The notes: generated by a model not told the origin, from the sequence alone. Counted from the first letter of the stretch, positions 1-10,491 are shown. The stretch is DNA of 64,000 nucleotides from Chara braunii (GCA_003427395.1 BFEA01000149.1:805564-869563), one strand, 5' to 3'. A program made the numbers and translations.

Positions 1-886
1 ATAATCCGAAGCAATTAAACGATATGGGGATTGACCCCACGAACGCCGCACGAGGATACGTGTGAACGCGAATCGAGTCGCGCCCTTACACGCATTCCCG
101 TACGTCGATTCGCCCACCCAAGAAGACTTGAGGCGGAACCGTCATCCCGTACGAACATACTGAGGCGTCACTGAATCTGCCTGTCCTTCACGTGTCCGTA
201 CGCAGTGACGATATCCCGACCCGAGCTATCCCATCGACGATGATACCATGACGCGATCTTTGAACTCAGACTCGTCCTATGACCCGGACTATTTCACCCC
301 TATAATAAACGAACTCATAAGGACACGGTACCCTTGTCACACGGAGAATCGGTTATGTCCGCGGGAATTCCACTGTGCCACCACTAGTGACCCTCGATGC
401 TCCGATTTCCCTTCCCCCGACCACACCTACTGCTTCACCCACCCGGGATTCGTTGAGATCACCACCACTTTCCTTCCTTTTCGCCTCCTTCTCCCATATC
501 ATCAACTCAGTGTCGTCCCGTGGCCCGCCATAGCCCCCTACTGGCCCAATACGTTTTGCGTGAACTACCGACGTACCGGCGGACAGAGAAGTCCGGAATT
601 CCGAAGGCGCAACCCAGGCGCGCGGCAACCTGCGCCACGTGGCGGCCCCCGACGGCCTAACTTTTCAGGACCACCCCCGCCACAGAGGGACTTCCCCGTA
701 ACCCGTTACCCACAGTGCCCCGGCCCCACCAGACCGTGAGTCCCTTGCGCACGCACCCGTGACTCGCCTAATTGCATTCATACCCTTAAGACTCCCCCAC
801 TTTCCCCAAAAATCCTTGGCACACCCCTTTTCGCACTTCCAGGCCCACATCCCACTCCGATCAGGAAGTCGCGTCGGGNGTGAGGT
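1..886 (+). repeat. 5' LTR of Ty3-A, 5'-truncated by the window edge
   Basis: Directly repeated at 10,805-11,690. The repeat stops exactly where a primer-binding-site-like sequence begins (887), which is the expected LTR/internal boundary. The exact last base is uncertain: the left copy reads NGTGAGGT and the right copy GCGTCAGGT before they diverge. Copies two and three (49 kb) still share about 12 bases beyond this point, so the boundary may be a few bases off. Confidence 0.8.
248..739 (+). CDS. LTR-borne ORF, unknown protein (163 aa)
   Basis: ATG at 248, stop at 737-739, wholly inside the LTR. I do not recognise the family. The N-terminal 100 residues are rich in Cys, His, Pro and aromatic residues; the C-terminal 50 are Arg/Pro/Gly-rich, low complexity. 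A central block (about residues 72-113) containing LLPYH, then IAP, then FC and RR is conserved at protein level in a strongly diverged third copy near 49.06 kb, where many differences are synonymous. The second LTR copy (11,052-11,408) is cut short by CGA to TGA. No signal peptide or obvious catalytic motif. Protein-level conservation argues that this was once, or still is, coding; the function is unknown. Confidence 0.55.
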   Translation: MTRSLNSDSSYDPDYFTPIINELIRTRYPCHTENRLCPREFHCATTSDPRCSDFPSPDHTYCFTHPGFVEITTTFLPFRLLLPYHQLSVVPWPAIAPYWPNTFCVNYRRTGGQRSPEFRRRNPGARQPAPRGGPRRPNFSGPPPPQRDFPVTRYPQCPGPTRP

Positions 887-900
887 TNGTNTCGGAGCCC
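887..900 (+). other. Primer-binding site of Ty3-A (tRNA-Met-like)
   Basis: Reads TNGTNTCGGAGCCC immediately after the LTR repeat ends. With the two ambiguous bases it fits TGGTATCGGAGCC, one change from the common plant initiator-Met primer site TGGTATCAGAGCC. Position and sequence together support it; the two Ns limit certainty. Confidence 0.75.
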
Positions 901-1040
901 GACACGTGGCTAGGGTCTTAGGATTGATAGCGCGTTAATTAGGCGACCTGGCTAACCGTGGGCGGCCTCACCCTCGGAACGCGCCTAGACGTGACCCTGT
1001 CGTCACCAGAAGCAGAGCGGCCAACCGACGAGCAGCCAAT

Positions 1041-2340
1041 ATGGCTGCCAACATGCAAAATCTGGTCCCACAACAAAATGCTAATCCACCTAATCAACTT
1101 GCCCACGTGCACGAGCTCCCATGTCGCCACCAGATCTCTATCTATTTGATCCGGCGCACCATCTCGTAGGAGCATGGCTGGCCACGCTTAGAGCACAGTA
1201 GTACGATGATCATGAAAAACAAATCAACATTCCGTCTCGAATGGGAGGAGACGCTCATCATTGGTATAGTACCTATGTATGGGTGGATCTCCCGACCTTC
1301 GAACGAGATTTCATGACCCGATTTGATTATGTTCACCCTGAGCAGGCATTATACATGATCAAGGACCGAGTGCGAAAACCGCTTGAATCCGTTGCGGAAT
1401 ATCGAAACCGGTTCTACAGGATGTTTGTAAAAACTGAGCGGGGTGAGCAAGTAGGGAGAGATCTGTTCATTGATGGACTCCGCAGTTGAACTATAAGGAC
1501 TAAGTTGCGAAAGCAGTTTTCTCCCATCACTCATACGCTACAACAAATTATGGCTGTCGCGGAAGAAATGGAACGGAAGTTCGCAGCGAACTTCCTGGAA
1601 GGAGAAGACTGCCCTAGAGACGAAGATTTGACCGAGCTCGTACGGGCAAGAGCAAAACTGGCTGCTTTACAGAACAAATTTGAAAACATGGGATTAATTT
1701 TGTATCAGGACCTGTCACCTACATGGAACAGATAGGCCCCAAACGAGTAATCCTAAGCGAGACCCCGAGCATCTCTGCTCCTATGATGCCCCCGCCCGCC
1801 TGGGCATTACCCCCGCCGCCGGTGGAGGCTCCCGTGCGATCGAACGAATCAGCGGCCATTTTCGAACTAACCAAAACTTTGATTAGTTTGATCCAAGAAA
1901 GCAAAAAGGAACAGCGAGAGCACAATGCTCGGCTGGAAGCCATGATGAGGAACATGTGACCTATTGCGGTGCGTGCCCCTCCGATGCAACAAGGATTAGC
2001 CCCCGCCCCTGCTCTCGGGGGAGCTGCGAACAATCTGAATGTTTGTTATGCCTGTCATCAGCCCGGACATCTAGCACGTGATTGCCCCCATCGACCCCGA
2101 CAACAGCGGATTGGAGTCGCACCTATGGCTGCGCCCCCCATCGCCAATGGACCTGGACGAGTCGGAGCCTTGATGGAAGAAGTAGAGGGTGGGGGAAGTG
2201 CCCTGGCCACCGCGGAAGAGGCCGCCGAGCTAATTCCGCTAGATCAGTATGTCTCGCTGGGATATCCTGGACTAGGAATGATCGGAACAATCAGACCAGC
2301 ACCCGAACCGAAAGAAGTGGCGGAGTGGCGACCGTCCTGA
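1041..2340 (+). pseudogene. gag: gag of Ty3-A (capsid plus CCHC nucleocapsid), broken
   Basis: A plausible start is ATG 1041 (MAANMQN), in frame 0. Similarity then moves to frame 2 near 1,130, giving a retrotransposon-gag-like capsid region (W in GAWLATL, then HHWYS, FMTRFDY, Y-R-N-R-F). It moves to frame 1 near 1,725. In-frame stops fall at about 1,199 (TAG), 1,487 (TGA) and 1,957 (TGA). A coiled, charged helix lies near 1,860-1,950. The nucleocapsid knuckle CYACHQPGHLARDC (C-x2-C-x4-H-x4-C) is intact near 2,041-2,082. Gag ends with TGA at 2,338, and the protease ORF starts in the same frame seven bases later. Gag would form the virus-like particle and bind genomic RNA; this copy cannot make it intact. 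Confidence 0.85.
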
Positions 2341-2346
2341 GGAGAA

Positions 2347-3027
2347 ATGGAGTCGGGAGGACCCACCTTCGTCACAGGAGAAATCGACGTATTAAACATT
2401 ATCCGAGCTTTGGATCATCGGATTCCACTACCGATCGGTCACCTACTCTCGATCTCTGAGCAAGCCAATGAGCGAATGCTACAGCATTGCAAAGCAAACC
2501 GAAAACGATTTGCCCTCGCCCGAACACCAAGTGCCAAAGCCAAGGGCCCCGCGCCGGAAGGAAACCCAACAAGCACTCCGGACCCAATACGGGTGGGATT
2601 AATTCAGAAAGACGATCACTTCTTACGGATTAAACCGATTCCGTGGAAGTCCGCGGAATGTGATATTGAAATTTGGGGAGTTCCTTACAACGCGATAATA
2701 GATTCAGGAGCCGCTGTGTTGGCTATCTCACTAAGAGTGGTCGAAAGGGCCAGTAGGAAAAACGACCTGATCATGCTCACCGAGAAAGATCAGCTCGTTT
2801 CGGCAGATGAGGAAAAAATTAAAATTGTGGGGAGAATGACCAATGTCGCTTTCCGATTAGGTAAAGTACACGCGCTTGGGGATGTCGTAGTACTAGATGT
2901 TAATACGTACAACGTTCTTTTCGGACTTCCTGCTCTAGTGGTGTTACAAGCAAACCTGGATTTCGAACGACGATCGATCGTCCTCCGAATACAGGAGGAA
3001 AACCCTACGCGGTGCCCATGCGATTGA
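2347..3027 (+). CDS. pro: Retropepsin-like aspartic protease (pro) of Ty3-A
   Basis: 226 codons, same frame as the end of gag and separated from it by a single TGA (2,338-2,340). The catalytic box is IIDSGAAVLAIS at about residues 117-128, followed by the expected flap-like and beta-rich stretch and by VLFGLPAL, the second conserved Gly motif. The protease would cut the Gag-Pol polyprotein inside the particle. The ATG at 2,347 is the first after the stop; expression by read-through of TGA is also possible. The ORF overlaps the next reading frame (frame 0), which is open well upstream of 3,018, so either a -1 frameshift or a simple indel separates protease from RT. AAACCCT at 2,999-3,005 sits in the overlap but is not a canonical slippery site. 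Confidence 0.85.
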   Translation: MESGGPTFVTGEIDVLNIIRALDHRIPLPIGHLLSISEQANERMLQHCKANRKRFALARTPSAKAKGPAPEGNPTSTPDPIRVGLIQKDDHFLRIKPIPWKSAECDIEIWGVPYNAIIDSGAAVLAISLRVVERASRKNDLIMLTEKDQLVSADEEKIKIVGRMTNVAFRLGKVHALGDVVVLDVNTYNVLFGLPALVVLQANLDFERRSIVLRIQEENPTRCPCD

Positions 3028-5269
3028 CCCTTCGCACTGCTATTAATGCGGTTCCGCGGGTCTCGCCGATGATGGCCAGGACTCTCCGCATGATCTCCTG
3101 GGGCGAACCCACAGAAGGAAAATCATCTGATGATGCGGAAAGCAGTGATGAAGATGATCCGGAGATCTTAAAATTAGTACGACAACGCGTTTACTACCCG
3201 CCACCCAAGACGATAGCAAGAACGATGCAACTGACCAGCCGAAAAATTCAAAGGACCAAGGCAATGATCTTGGGAGAGCCCCTCGTGCAGATTTCAAGGA
3301 TGGCCGACTCTTTGGAACCCCCTCAAACTCTGTACGAAGGGATCACCCCTCTCCTCGCCAGGTATAGAGATAAAAAGCATTATTGCAACATTACGGAACT
3401 ACCTAGGTCTTTGCTAACATCGGCTAAAGAAGTGAGGTTCTTATGCTTGGGGGCGGAAGCAAGCTCTCTGGAACCCCCTGGGCGTTTTGAAGCAGAAACA
3501 GACAGGCTGGGAATAAAGATTGCAACCAAGGAAGTGCCATGGCAGGATGTTTGCGACAAGATTACCCCGGAAGGACACGTGGCAATCCAGGAAGAAGATG
3601 CTCAGATGATGACCACGGTGTTCTCCTGGCGATCGGATCATTCATTCATCTCGGCGCCTCCACCCGACTTGGCAAAACAGGCGCACACGAAACATATCGA
3701 CGTTCGGATCTGGGACCAACTTTTCGAACTATGTGTTCCACATTATGTGCCGGATGAAATCCACCGGGCCATTGCGGATATTCTAACAGAATATCGAGAA
3801 GCGATTAGCGTGTCAGATACTGACATTGGGTTGTCGTTAGTAATCCAACATGAAATTCAGACAGGAAATCACTCCCCGATTCATTGCAAACCCTATTGCT
3901 ATTCCCTGATTGAACGCAAAAAGACTCTCGAACGAATTCGGGAGTTCGAAGCCAGTGGTTGGATCGAATTCGCTACCGGACCTTGGTCTTTTCCCGTAGT
4001 GTTAGTACCGAAGAAAAATGGAGCGATTCGCATTTGTATTGATTATCGCAAGCTGAATGAAATCACGATTAAAGATATGTATCCCCTCCCCTGGATTGAT
4101 GATCTGTTGGATGCGATTGGATGCGCTAACTATTTCAGCAAGTTTTATATTCGGCATGGCTTTCATCATATTCTGGTGAGGGAAGAAGATCGGCCAAAAA
4201 CGACCTTCGTGTTGTTTGAGGGCACGTGGCAGTGGGTTCAGTGTCCGATGGGGATTTGCAATGCGCCTGCCACGTTTCAGCGAGCGATGAACATGACGTT
4301 CCAGAACTTCGTCAACAAGACACGGCTGACGCAGGGAATGATTAACTTCTGCGTGATTGTGTACATGGACGACGTCCTGGTCTATTCGGAGACCTATCAC
4401 TGACACGCGCAACACATCGAATGGACATTGAGTGCATTGAGAGACGCTGGGTTCAAGATTGCGCTTGAGAAGAACGAATTTTTCCTCTCGGAAATTTCAT
4501 TCCTGGGCTATGTCGTGACACGTGGAGGATTGCAGCCAGACTCGAGAAAAGTTGCGGCAGTGAGGGAAGCTCCGGTTCCCACGTCTCTGACGCAGGTTCG
4601 AGCTTTCTTGGGGCTGGCGTCGTACTATCGGCGCTTCATCAACGGTTTTGCCGCGATTGCACGACCACTAACGAATCTGTTACGGAAAGACCAACCTCTC
4701 AGCTGGGACGCGGAGTGCCAGCAGGCCTTTGCAACCCTCAAGGACGCTCTGGCAACGACCCTTATTTTGATCCGGTCGGACCCCTCGAAGCAGTTCATCC
4801 TCATCACGGACTGGCAACCGGAAGCTATTTCCGCTATTTTAGCCCAGAAGGGGAACGATGGTCGAGAACACGTCATCAAGTACGTGTCACGAACCATACC
4901 GGACCAACGAATAAACGACTCCGCACCTCATGGTGAGTGCTATGCAGTAGTTTGGGGAATCCAACACTTCCATCGTATCTCTACGGACAGAAGTTCCGCC
5001 TTGTAACGGATCACGAGGCTCTGCTGGCGCTGAAGAAACTCACCAGCTACACGGGCATGATTGGCCGTTGGGCGGTGCGATTGCAAGAATACGACTTCGA
5101 CATCGTCCATCGAAAGACGGAGCGACATGGCAACGCGGACAGGCTGACACGTCTACATCGGCCTGCCAAGGTACCAAAGGGCGAGGAAATTACACCGTGG
5201 AAGGAGCCGGACTTGACCCACGAGCCGAAATACGGACAAGTGGCAGTTCTTCCATGTGGCAGGAAGTAA
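3018..5269 (+). pseudogene. pol: Reverse transcriptase and RNase H of Ty3-A, broken
   Basis: Frame 0 runs from before 3,018 to about 4,970 with one in-frame TGA at 4,401-4,403. It contains an acidic linker, a typical RT: palm (VPKKNGAIRICIDYRKLN), the QCPMGICNAPATFQRAM block and the catalytic YMDDVLVYS just before the TGA. The thumb/connection follows (FLGYVVTRGGLQPD, FLGLASYYRRFI). Near 4,970 the frame shifts to frame 2, which carries the end of RNase H (TDHEALLALKK, then DFDIVHRK, then GNADRLTRL). It would copy element RNA into DNA. The active-site residues are intact, but the TGA and the frameshift make this copy defective. Confidence 0.9.
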
Positions 5270-7007
5270 AACGGTGACGATGGGTGATGGAGGTAACCCC
5301 ACTACCCCTCTCTCTCCCCCTTCCTCTTCGTCTCTCCTCTCCCTGCCCGACAAATTCTGCTATTTTTGCGAAGCTATTTCCCGCGTATATTCGGTCTCCA
5401 TGCGTCCGAACGGGGAAGGATATGCGGATTGGATAGATTGCCGACAGTGTTTTGTGCGAGCCCATGGCTCGTATATCCAATACAAAAACGATAGTAGACC
5501 ATGGTTGTGTCCCTTGTGCCGGACCAACAAGATTCCTACTGAGGCTCGATTTTTGGATGCCACGTCAGAAGGATTGGAAAAGACCCGAAAGTTTAGAAGG
5601 GCCGAAGTATGGACGGATATTGCCTTAATTGCCACCCTAGTAGGTAACCCCCTTCAGGATTTCACCAAAGAAGATCGGAGGAGGGTCAACGAAAGAGCTC
5701 GGGATTATCGATGGGTAGAGGGTAGATTAGAAAAACAGAAAACGGACGGCAGTGGGATTTGGATGGTAGTGCCGCATCCGTTCATGCGGTATGACTCGGT
5801 TAAGACAGCCCACGAGGAAAATGCGGCTCATTTTGCCGTGCGAATCACAGAGTCCGCTATCAACAAAAATGAGTGGTATTGGTCCAATATCCGCGACGAT
5901 GTGAAGTACATCGTTACCAACTGTCAGGTCTGCGCTGCTGATAAAGCGCCGATTCAGCCGCCAAGATCGATAGTGCCCACGGTTGTTGAACGACCATTTC
6001 AAAGAGTGAGCATGGACACTACCGACATAGTGGTGCCCCCTGACCCTAATAGTTGCGAGTATTCAGTCTTGCTGGTATTTGCCGACCATTTCTCGAAATG
6101 GATCGAAGCGTATCCTTGTCGCACGCGGCAAGCCACGGAAATCGCGCGATATGTCAACCGTTTCCTCGGGATGCATCAGGATACGGAGGAAATCCTAATT
6201 GACAATGGGGCTGAATTTAGGGGAGAAGTGTTAAGGAATCTAGTCCTACACGGCGTCGCCATACGGAACACTGCACCTCACATGTCACAATCCAATAGGC
6301 TGGTCGAAAACGCTAACCGGGTGATAAAGACAGCGTTGCGACGAAACATCGTGGCACGGGATCCGAGACCTTGGCCCGATATCGTCGATCACATCCTGGC
6401 AGTCCATCGCGGAACGCCCCACGAATAGACGGGGCTAAGCCCCTTCCAATTAAGGACCAATAGTGTCGCTTGCGTTTCGATACCGAGCCTCCCGGATGAG
6501 ACTACATTAACCCGACGGCCCACCAGGGCCACGGCTCGGGACAAGGCCAAACGGCATCCGGAATTAATGGAACGGTCGCTGCCCAGGCTAGCCCAAAAGC
6601 GACAGAAAATGGCCGAACTAGCCCAGGGCCGACAGGTCCGGAGCTACGAAGCCCGAAATGGGAATGCGGGTCCGCGGCCCCAGTACAAATTGGGGGACGT
6701 GGTGCAGGTGACGAAATGTGCTCGCCAGGGTAAGCTAGCGCCACGATTCTTCGGGCGATATCGCGTGATCGAGCTCAGCCCCAACGGCGTGGACACCGTG
6801 CGCCTCGCCACTGAAGTCTCTGGCAGTCGATCGGCTCGTTCGATCACACGCCACGTGTCCTATCTCCGCCCCCTCCCCTCTGCTCCGACTCCTTCTCCCT
6901 CTTTTTCTCTCTCTGAGGAAGTCGAGGACAACGGCTCTGCCTCTCCGGCATCTCCCTCTTCCTCTTGCTCCCTCTCTGCCTCCCCGTCACCATCGCCATC
7001 GCCATGA
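5256..7007 (+). pseudogene. pol: Integrase of Ty3-A with N-terminal PHD-like finger and GPY/F C-terminus
   Basis: Frame 0, ATG at 5,256 overlapping the end of the RNase H frame. Residues about 35-88 form a PHD-like zinc finger: C35-x2-C38, W59, C62-x2-C65-x4-H70, then Y73 where a Cys is expected, W83-x-C85-x2-C88. The integrase proper follows: His-His...Cys-Cys zinc domain ending in CQVC, then the catalytic core with D in SMDTTD, D in LIDNGAEF and E in RLVENANR. A TAG at 6,426-6,428 interrupts the frame. The same frame continues to 7,007 through the C-terminal domain KLAPRFFGRYRVIEL (GPY/F type) and ends in a Ser/Pro-rich tail. Its role is joining element DNA to the chromosome. No chromodomain is seen. 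Confidence 0.88.
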
Positions 7008-7483
7008 GTTTTCTGGAGGAGAGAGCCCTCAGTGAAGCAGCGCTTGCGCCCCGTGATCGAATGACGATCCGACAGGTCTATCATCCCTACCTCAGCCCAG
7101 ACCTTTGGCGACTTGCGCACTTCTTCTGCACGAAAGGTGTATACGCGGCGGCGGTGTTCAAAATAGAAGGTCGGCCCAACGCAGTGGTACTGGCCGAGGC
7201 AGTAGCGGGTCATCAGCGAGCGGTACCAGGTGTCAGCCGCATATCGGTCGTCATCAACTTCCGTGGCGATCTTTCCACACTCCTCCCTTTACGACATTCG
7301 GTGGTGAGAACATCGCTGCGCGCGTGGGCAAACGACCTGGTCGCCGAGTGGACCCAGCTTCTGGCTCGCCCCGGGGACACGGTCGCGACGACACGAGCAA
7401 TCGAATATGACGGCCTTCGGATGTACCAATGTGATCCGTCGGCGATCCTCCCTGTTGTTGTTCCTTTCCCTCGCCCCCAATGA
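7004..7483 (+). CDS. Accessory ORF 1 after integrase, unknown (159 aa)
   Basis: The start ATG at 7,004 overlaps the integrase stop in the four bases ATGA, which is why I prefer it to upstream in-frame codons. The product (MSFLEERAL...) is uninterrupted and predicted soluble, with no signal peptide or membrane segment. It contains FFCTKGVYAAAVFKIEG, then SRISVVINFRGD, then RAWANDLVAEWTQLL. I recognise no family. The middle part weakly resembles the repeated small proteins upstream of gag in Ty3-B (hydrophobic strand, L-P, then a W/amphipathic helix), but I could not test this. Its stop again overlaps the next ATG as ATGA. Confidence 0.6.
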   Translation: MSFLEERALSEAALAPRDRMTIRQVYHPYLSPDLWRLAHFFCTKGVYAAAVFKIEGRPNAVVLAEAVAGHQRAVPGVSRISVVINFRGDLSTLLPLRHSVVRTSLRAWANDLVAEWTQLLARPGDTVATTRAIEYDGLRMYQCDPSAILPVVVPFPRPQ

Positions 7484-8592
7484 GTCTTTCTCCAATCTCC
7501 ATTTTTGATCTCCCCTCCACCTTCCCCACCTTCTTGCAGTCCGATATCCATCCTAGCCTTTCCTACTGCCTAACGACCCTTGTTGTCCCCGGCATTCGTC
7601 CCCCATACTGGGACCTGTGGCGCGAAGACTTCGTAGAGCTTTCACTGTGCTTGGTCGAAGTACGGCTGATGTGGATCGAGGACGAAGCGCACCCGCCTTG
7701 CATTGAGCGGCCGGAGTTGCTGCTTATCCAAGCCTGGCGCACCAACGTGGAGGGAGAGCTCCTCGCATTCTTATTCGGTGCAGTACGGCCCGACCATCAG
7801 GAACTTATCACGCAAGAGCTCACGATCCCGGTAGCGCAGCTGGCGGACGACCTCCCTCTTGACATCATCTCGCAAGACGACGAGCATCTAGTTCTTCATG
7901 TCCTTTCTCGCACCTTGACACCTCATCTTCAGTGGTCGGCTTGCGTAGAAGGAGCCGCGGAACGCATCCCGCCGTCGCAGCGACAACATTTGGATCCCCG
8001 GGCGATTTGTGACCCTGCCTTCTTCAGGTAGCCTACGGCGGAGCAGCTTGCGGCCATCCAAGAAGAGGAAGAGGAGGAAGAAAGCACTGAGAGTGACGAC
8101 GGGGAAGACGAGCGGGAAGAAAGTGAGGAAGGCGACGAGGTACTCGGGGAAGAAGACGAAACCCCTGAAGAAGGAAGCTATAGCGAGCATAGCGAGGGGG
8201 AGCAGAGCGAAAAAGAGGAAGAAGACGAAAAAGGAGAAGAAGGGCTCGAAGACGAATCTGCTGGATCAGAGTGGGAAGCCGTGCCGGAAGAAGCGCTGCG
8301 CATAGGTACAGAGGCAGAAGATCCCGAGGCGGCCCGTAAAAGGGAAGAGATCGCGGCCGGAAAGACAGAGTTAGAACTCGCAGGCGCGGTGAGTCTGCAG
8401 ATCTGCGACGACCCGAACCGAGATCCGGAGCCGCCCCGACCTGAAGATGGCAACCTCGCGGCCACGACTCCGGCCCCATCGGCACGGCAACGAAGTCGAT
8501 CCCCCCCCTCCCCAACCCGTCCCTCAGTTCGCCGATGTACCGATACAGGCGATCGGCCTTCGTCCCCGATTACTCTCTCGCTGTCCCCTTGA
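7480..8592 (+). pseudogene. Accessory ORF 2 with acidic C-terminal domain (about 370 codons, one TAG)
   Basis: ATG at 7,480 overlaps the stop of the preceding ORF (ATGA). The first 183 codons (MSLSPISIFDLP...) form a globular region rich in W, L, P and acidic residues. A TAG at 8,029-8,031, where CAG (Gln) would fit, interrupts it. The same frame continues without a stop to 8,592. The continuation is an extremely Glu/Asp-rich stretch (about 8,068-8,260) and then a Pro/Arg/Ser-rich tail. The acidic tail could be a histone- or chromatin-binding or disordered region; that is inference. The family is unknown. A product of similar length with an acidic end lies at 55,424-56,551 in Ty3-B. Confidence 0.6.
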
Positions 8593-8781
8593 CTACCTCA
8601 CCCTTCGCCAGCTTACCACCCCGTCACGTTCCCCTCCAATCCGTTCCCCCGCAGTACCTTCCGTCACTTCTACGCCGCTCGCCTCGCTGTCGTAGTGCAT
8701 CCCCATCCCTCCCTCCGGTGCGTCGTCCCGGCCTTTTGCCTCCATGTCTTCCTTTTCAGTGTCGCGTGGCGAGGCCACAAT

Positions 8782-9069
8782 ATGATTGATGTTTATTGCG
8801 TGATAACGGGGATCATCCCCGCATGCACGGATCGCGATCGTTTCCGTGCGGCACTCTTCCGAACCTTTACCACCCTCTACCCCGACTATCTCGCGTCCCT
8901 CCCTCGCACTGGCAATCGATTCCCCCGTCTCCACCGCATTGTCCGTTACCAAGAACTCCCGGAGATTGCAGCCGGGATGGAAAGGTTCCTTCCCCCACTA
9001 CCCCTAAGCCCTCCGCCCCGCCATGCCGCCATGTACCAACTTCCTTTCCCCCTCCCGGTTAATTACTGA
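8782..9069 (+). CDS. Accessory ORF 3, unknown small protein (95 aa)
   Basis: The first ATG of an open frame that extends upstream to a GTG at 8,695; start 8,782 (MIDVYCVITG) is chosen because the upstream part is compositionally poor. It begins with a hydrophobic strand, then a basic/aromatic helix-like stretch (DRDRFRAALFRTF), PDYLASL and a Pro-rich end. No family recognised. It has a faint pattern in common with the roughly 90-aa proteins at 56,996-57,265 and 58,619-58,894 of Ty3-B (strand-Gly-strand-P-x-D-x-x-x-F-helix). This is the last ORF before the 3' non-coding part. Confidence 0.4.
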   Translation: MIDVYCVITGIIPACTDRDRFRAALFRTFTTLYPDYLASLPRTGNRFPRLHRIVRYQELPEIAAGMERFLPPLPLSPPPRHAAMYQLPFPLPVNY

Positions 9070-10491
9070 TGCAGCAGGTAATGGACGCGTGTCGCGGCGA
9101 CGACACGAGAAGGATCCCGTCCTTTAATGGTCGAGAGCCCAATCTGAGGAGATAGTAGAAGAGCCAAGTTGCCACGTTGGATGACGTCCATATGCGATCA
9201 AACGGTAAGTGGCATAAAGAGAAGTGCTCCGCGTGTCGATCGATTAGAGAAATCGACACGTGTCAACAAGCAAGCAGGAGCTTGCTAATATTGAAACCCC
9301 CTGGGCATCACATATGTGACGAACCACTTTCTGTAACGCGCGAGTTTCTGCGCGGTTGCAACGAGGGGACCTAAGCTGGGAAGATTGGGCCACTTACGGG
9401 AAATCGGGATCGGTGGAAAACTGCATCAGTACCCTTGCTTCTTCGTTTTTTTCGGGGCTGGGTGTGTCCGGGGACGGCCGGCTAGGCGATTGGTCGGATG
9501 GATGTCTGGCGCGCCACCACACGCGCGATTAATAAATATTGACGTCGTTTCTTTTGTTTGGGGTTCGATCTTTTGGGCGCGGACACCGCGCGAGAAATTG
9601 TTTCGTTCGTTTTGAATTTCCTTTTGAATCTTTTTCGAATTTTGTCGAGCCCCGATGACTCTCGGGATTTTGGAATTTCTTTTTGGAATGTATGCTTTTT
9701 ACTTTTCCGCACTAGATAGGAAGTTAGGAATTCAGTAATTAGGACTTTCTCTGCCGCGTTGCGCCTTTTGTCTACGCGCTTTTTCATGCGGCTGCAACGG
9801 TACTCTGATTAGTGGGCGCCCTTAATCGTGTGTGTGACTGCAATTTTGGGCGGGCGCCATTGTAACTGTATCTTTCCTCTTGCACTTCGTCTCTCCCGCC
9901 CTCCCTCTCTTTCTTTTGCTGNAGTTTGGTAAGCCGCGNCTTGCATGCTCGGATCGATGNNTGGAGAAGGGTTACGTCCCCCACGCCGNGGCCGATCATG
10001 TAGAACGCAGGCGTTCCCTTTCTAATCCTCACTCTAAGTCCTGGTAATTCCGCNTTTTTCACGCATGCATGCACGCTATAAATTTCGGCTGCGCGATTAG
10101 TCAGCTCTCTTGACCTATTGTTGGAAGCTCGGGGTTACGCGATCAGGAAGGGTCGGCACACGAGCAAAGTACAAGGTGAGTAGAGTAGGAGTTGGGCAGC
10201 CCGACGAGCTGGTGCCAAACGCGCGGGATTGACGTGGGCCACGACGGACTGTGGACACGGGCGAATCCGACGGGTGCGGGAGGACTAAGCGGGGTGACAA
10301 CTTCGTGGGTGGGTGCGTGACGACGGACTGTCNGCATCGGAGAGAGAGAGAGAGGGAGAGAGAGTTGAGGTCGATGGANGTGGGTTTGCTGTTTCTTTGT
10401 CTCTTCCCCCTCTTCGTCTGTGTACATACATTTTGATTACGGCTCCGGGCGGTTTGCCCGTTCTTATTGTCATTTTCGGCTTTCGGGAACC
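9070..10491 (+). other. 3' non-coding part of Ty3-A and 5' portion of its 3' LTR
   Basis: No credible ORF. AT-richer from 9,535 to 9,780. The start of the 3' LTR must lie in here because the LTR repeat is already under way at 10,805, but the left LTR is truncated, so the boundary cannot be placed by comparison. Candidate polypurine tracts are near 9,148 (AGGAGATAGTAGAAGAG) and 9,359 (AACGAGGGGA); I cannot choose. A short GA repeat sits at 10,338-10,365. Confidence 0.5.
10077..10083 (+). promoter_or_regulatory. Candidate TATA box of the Ty3-A 3' LTR
   Basis: TATAAAT in GC-rich surroundings, upstream of the region that is repeated at the 5' end of the element. Its place fits an LTR promoter with transcription starting about 30 bases downstream. 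The matching stretch of the 5' LTR is outside the window. Confidence 0.4.

Noticed and set aside
3000-3027. Programmed frameshift AAACCCT between protease and RT of Ty3-A
   Set aside because: Not a canonical X-XXY-YYZ site (Y should be A or U) and no clear downstream stem; a simple indel is equally likely.
8033-8515. Minus-strand and alternative-frame open stretches opposite the acidic domain
   Set aside because: Shadow of a GAA/GAG-rich coding strand; the acidic reading is in frame with ORF 7,480 and its flanks make sense.
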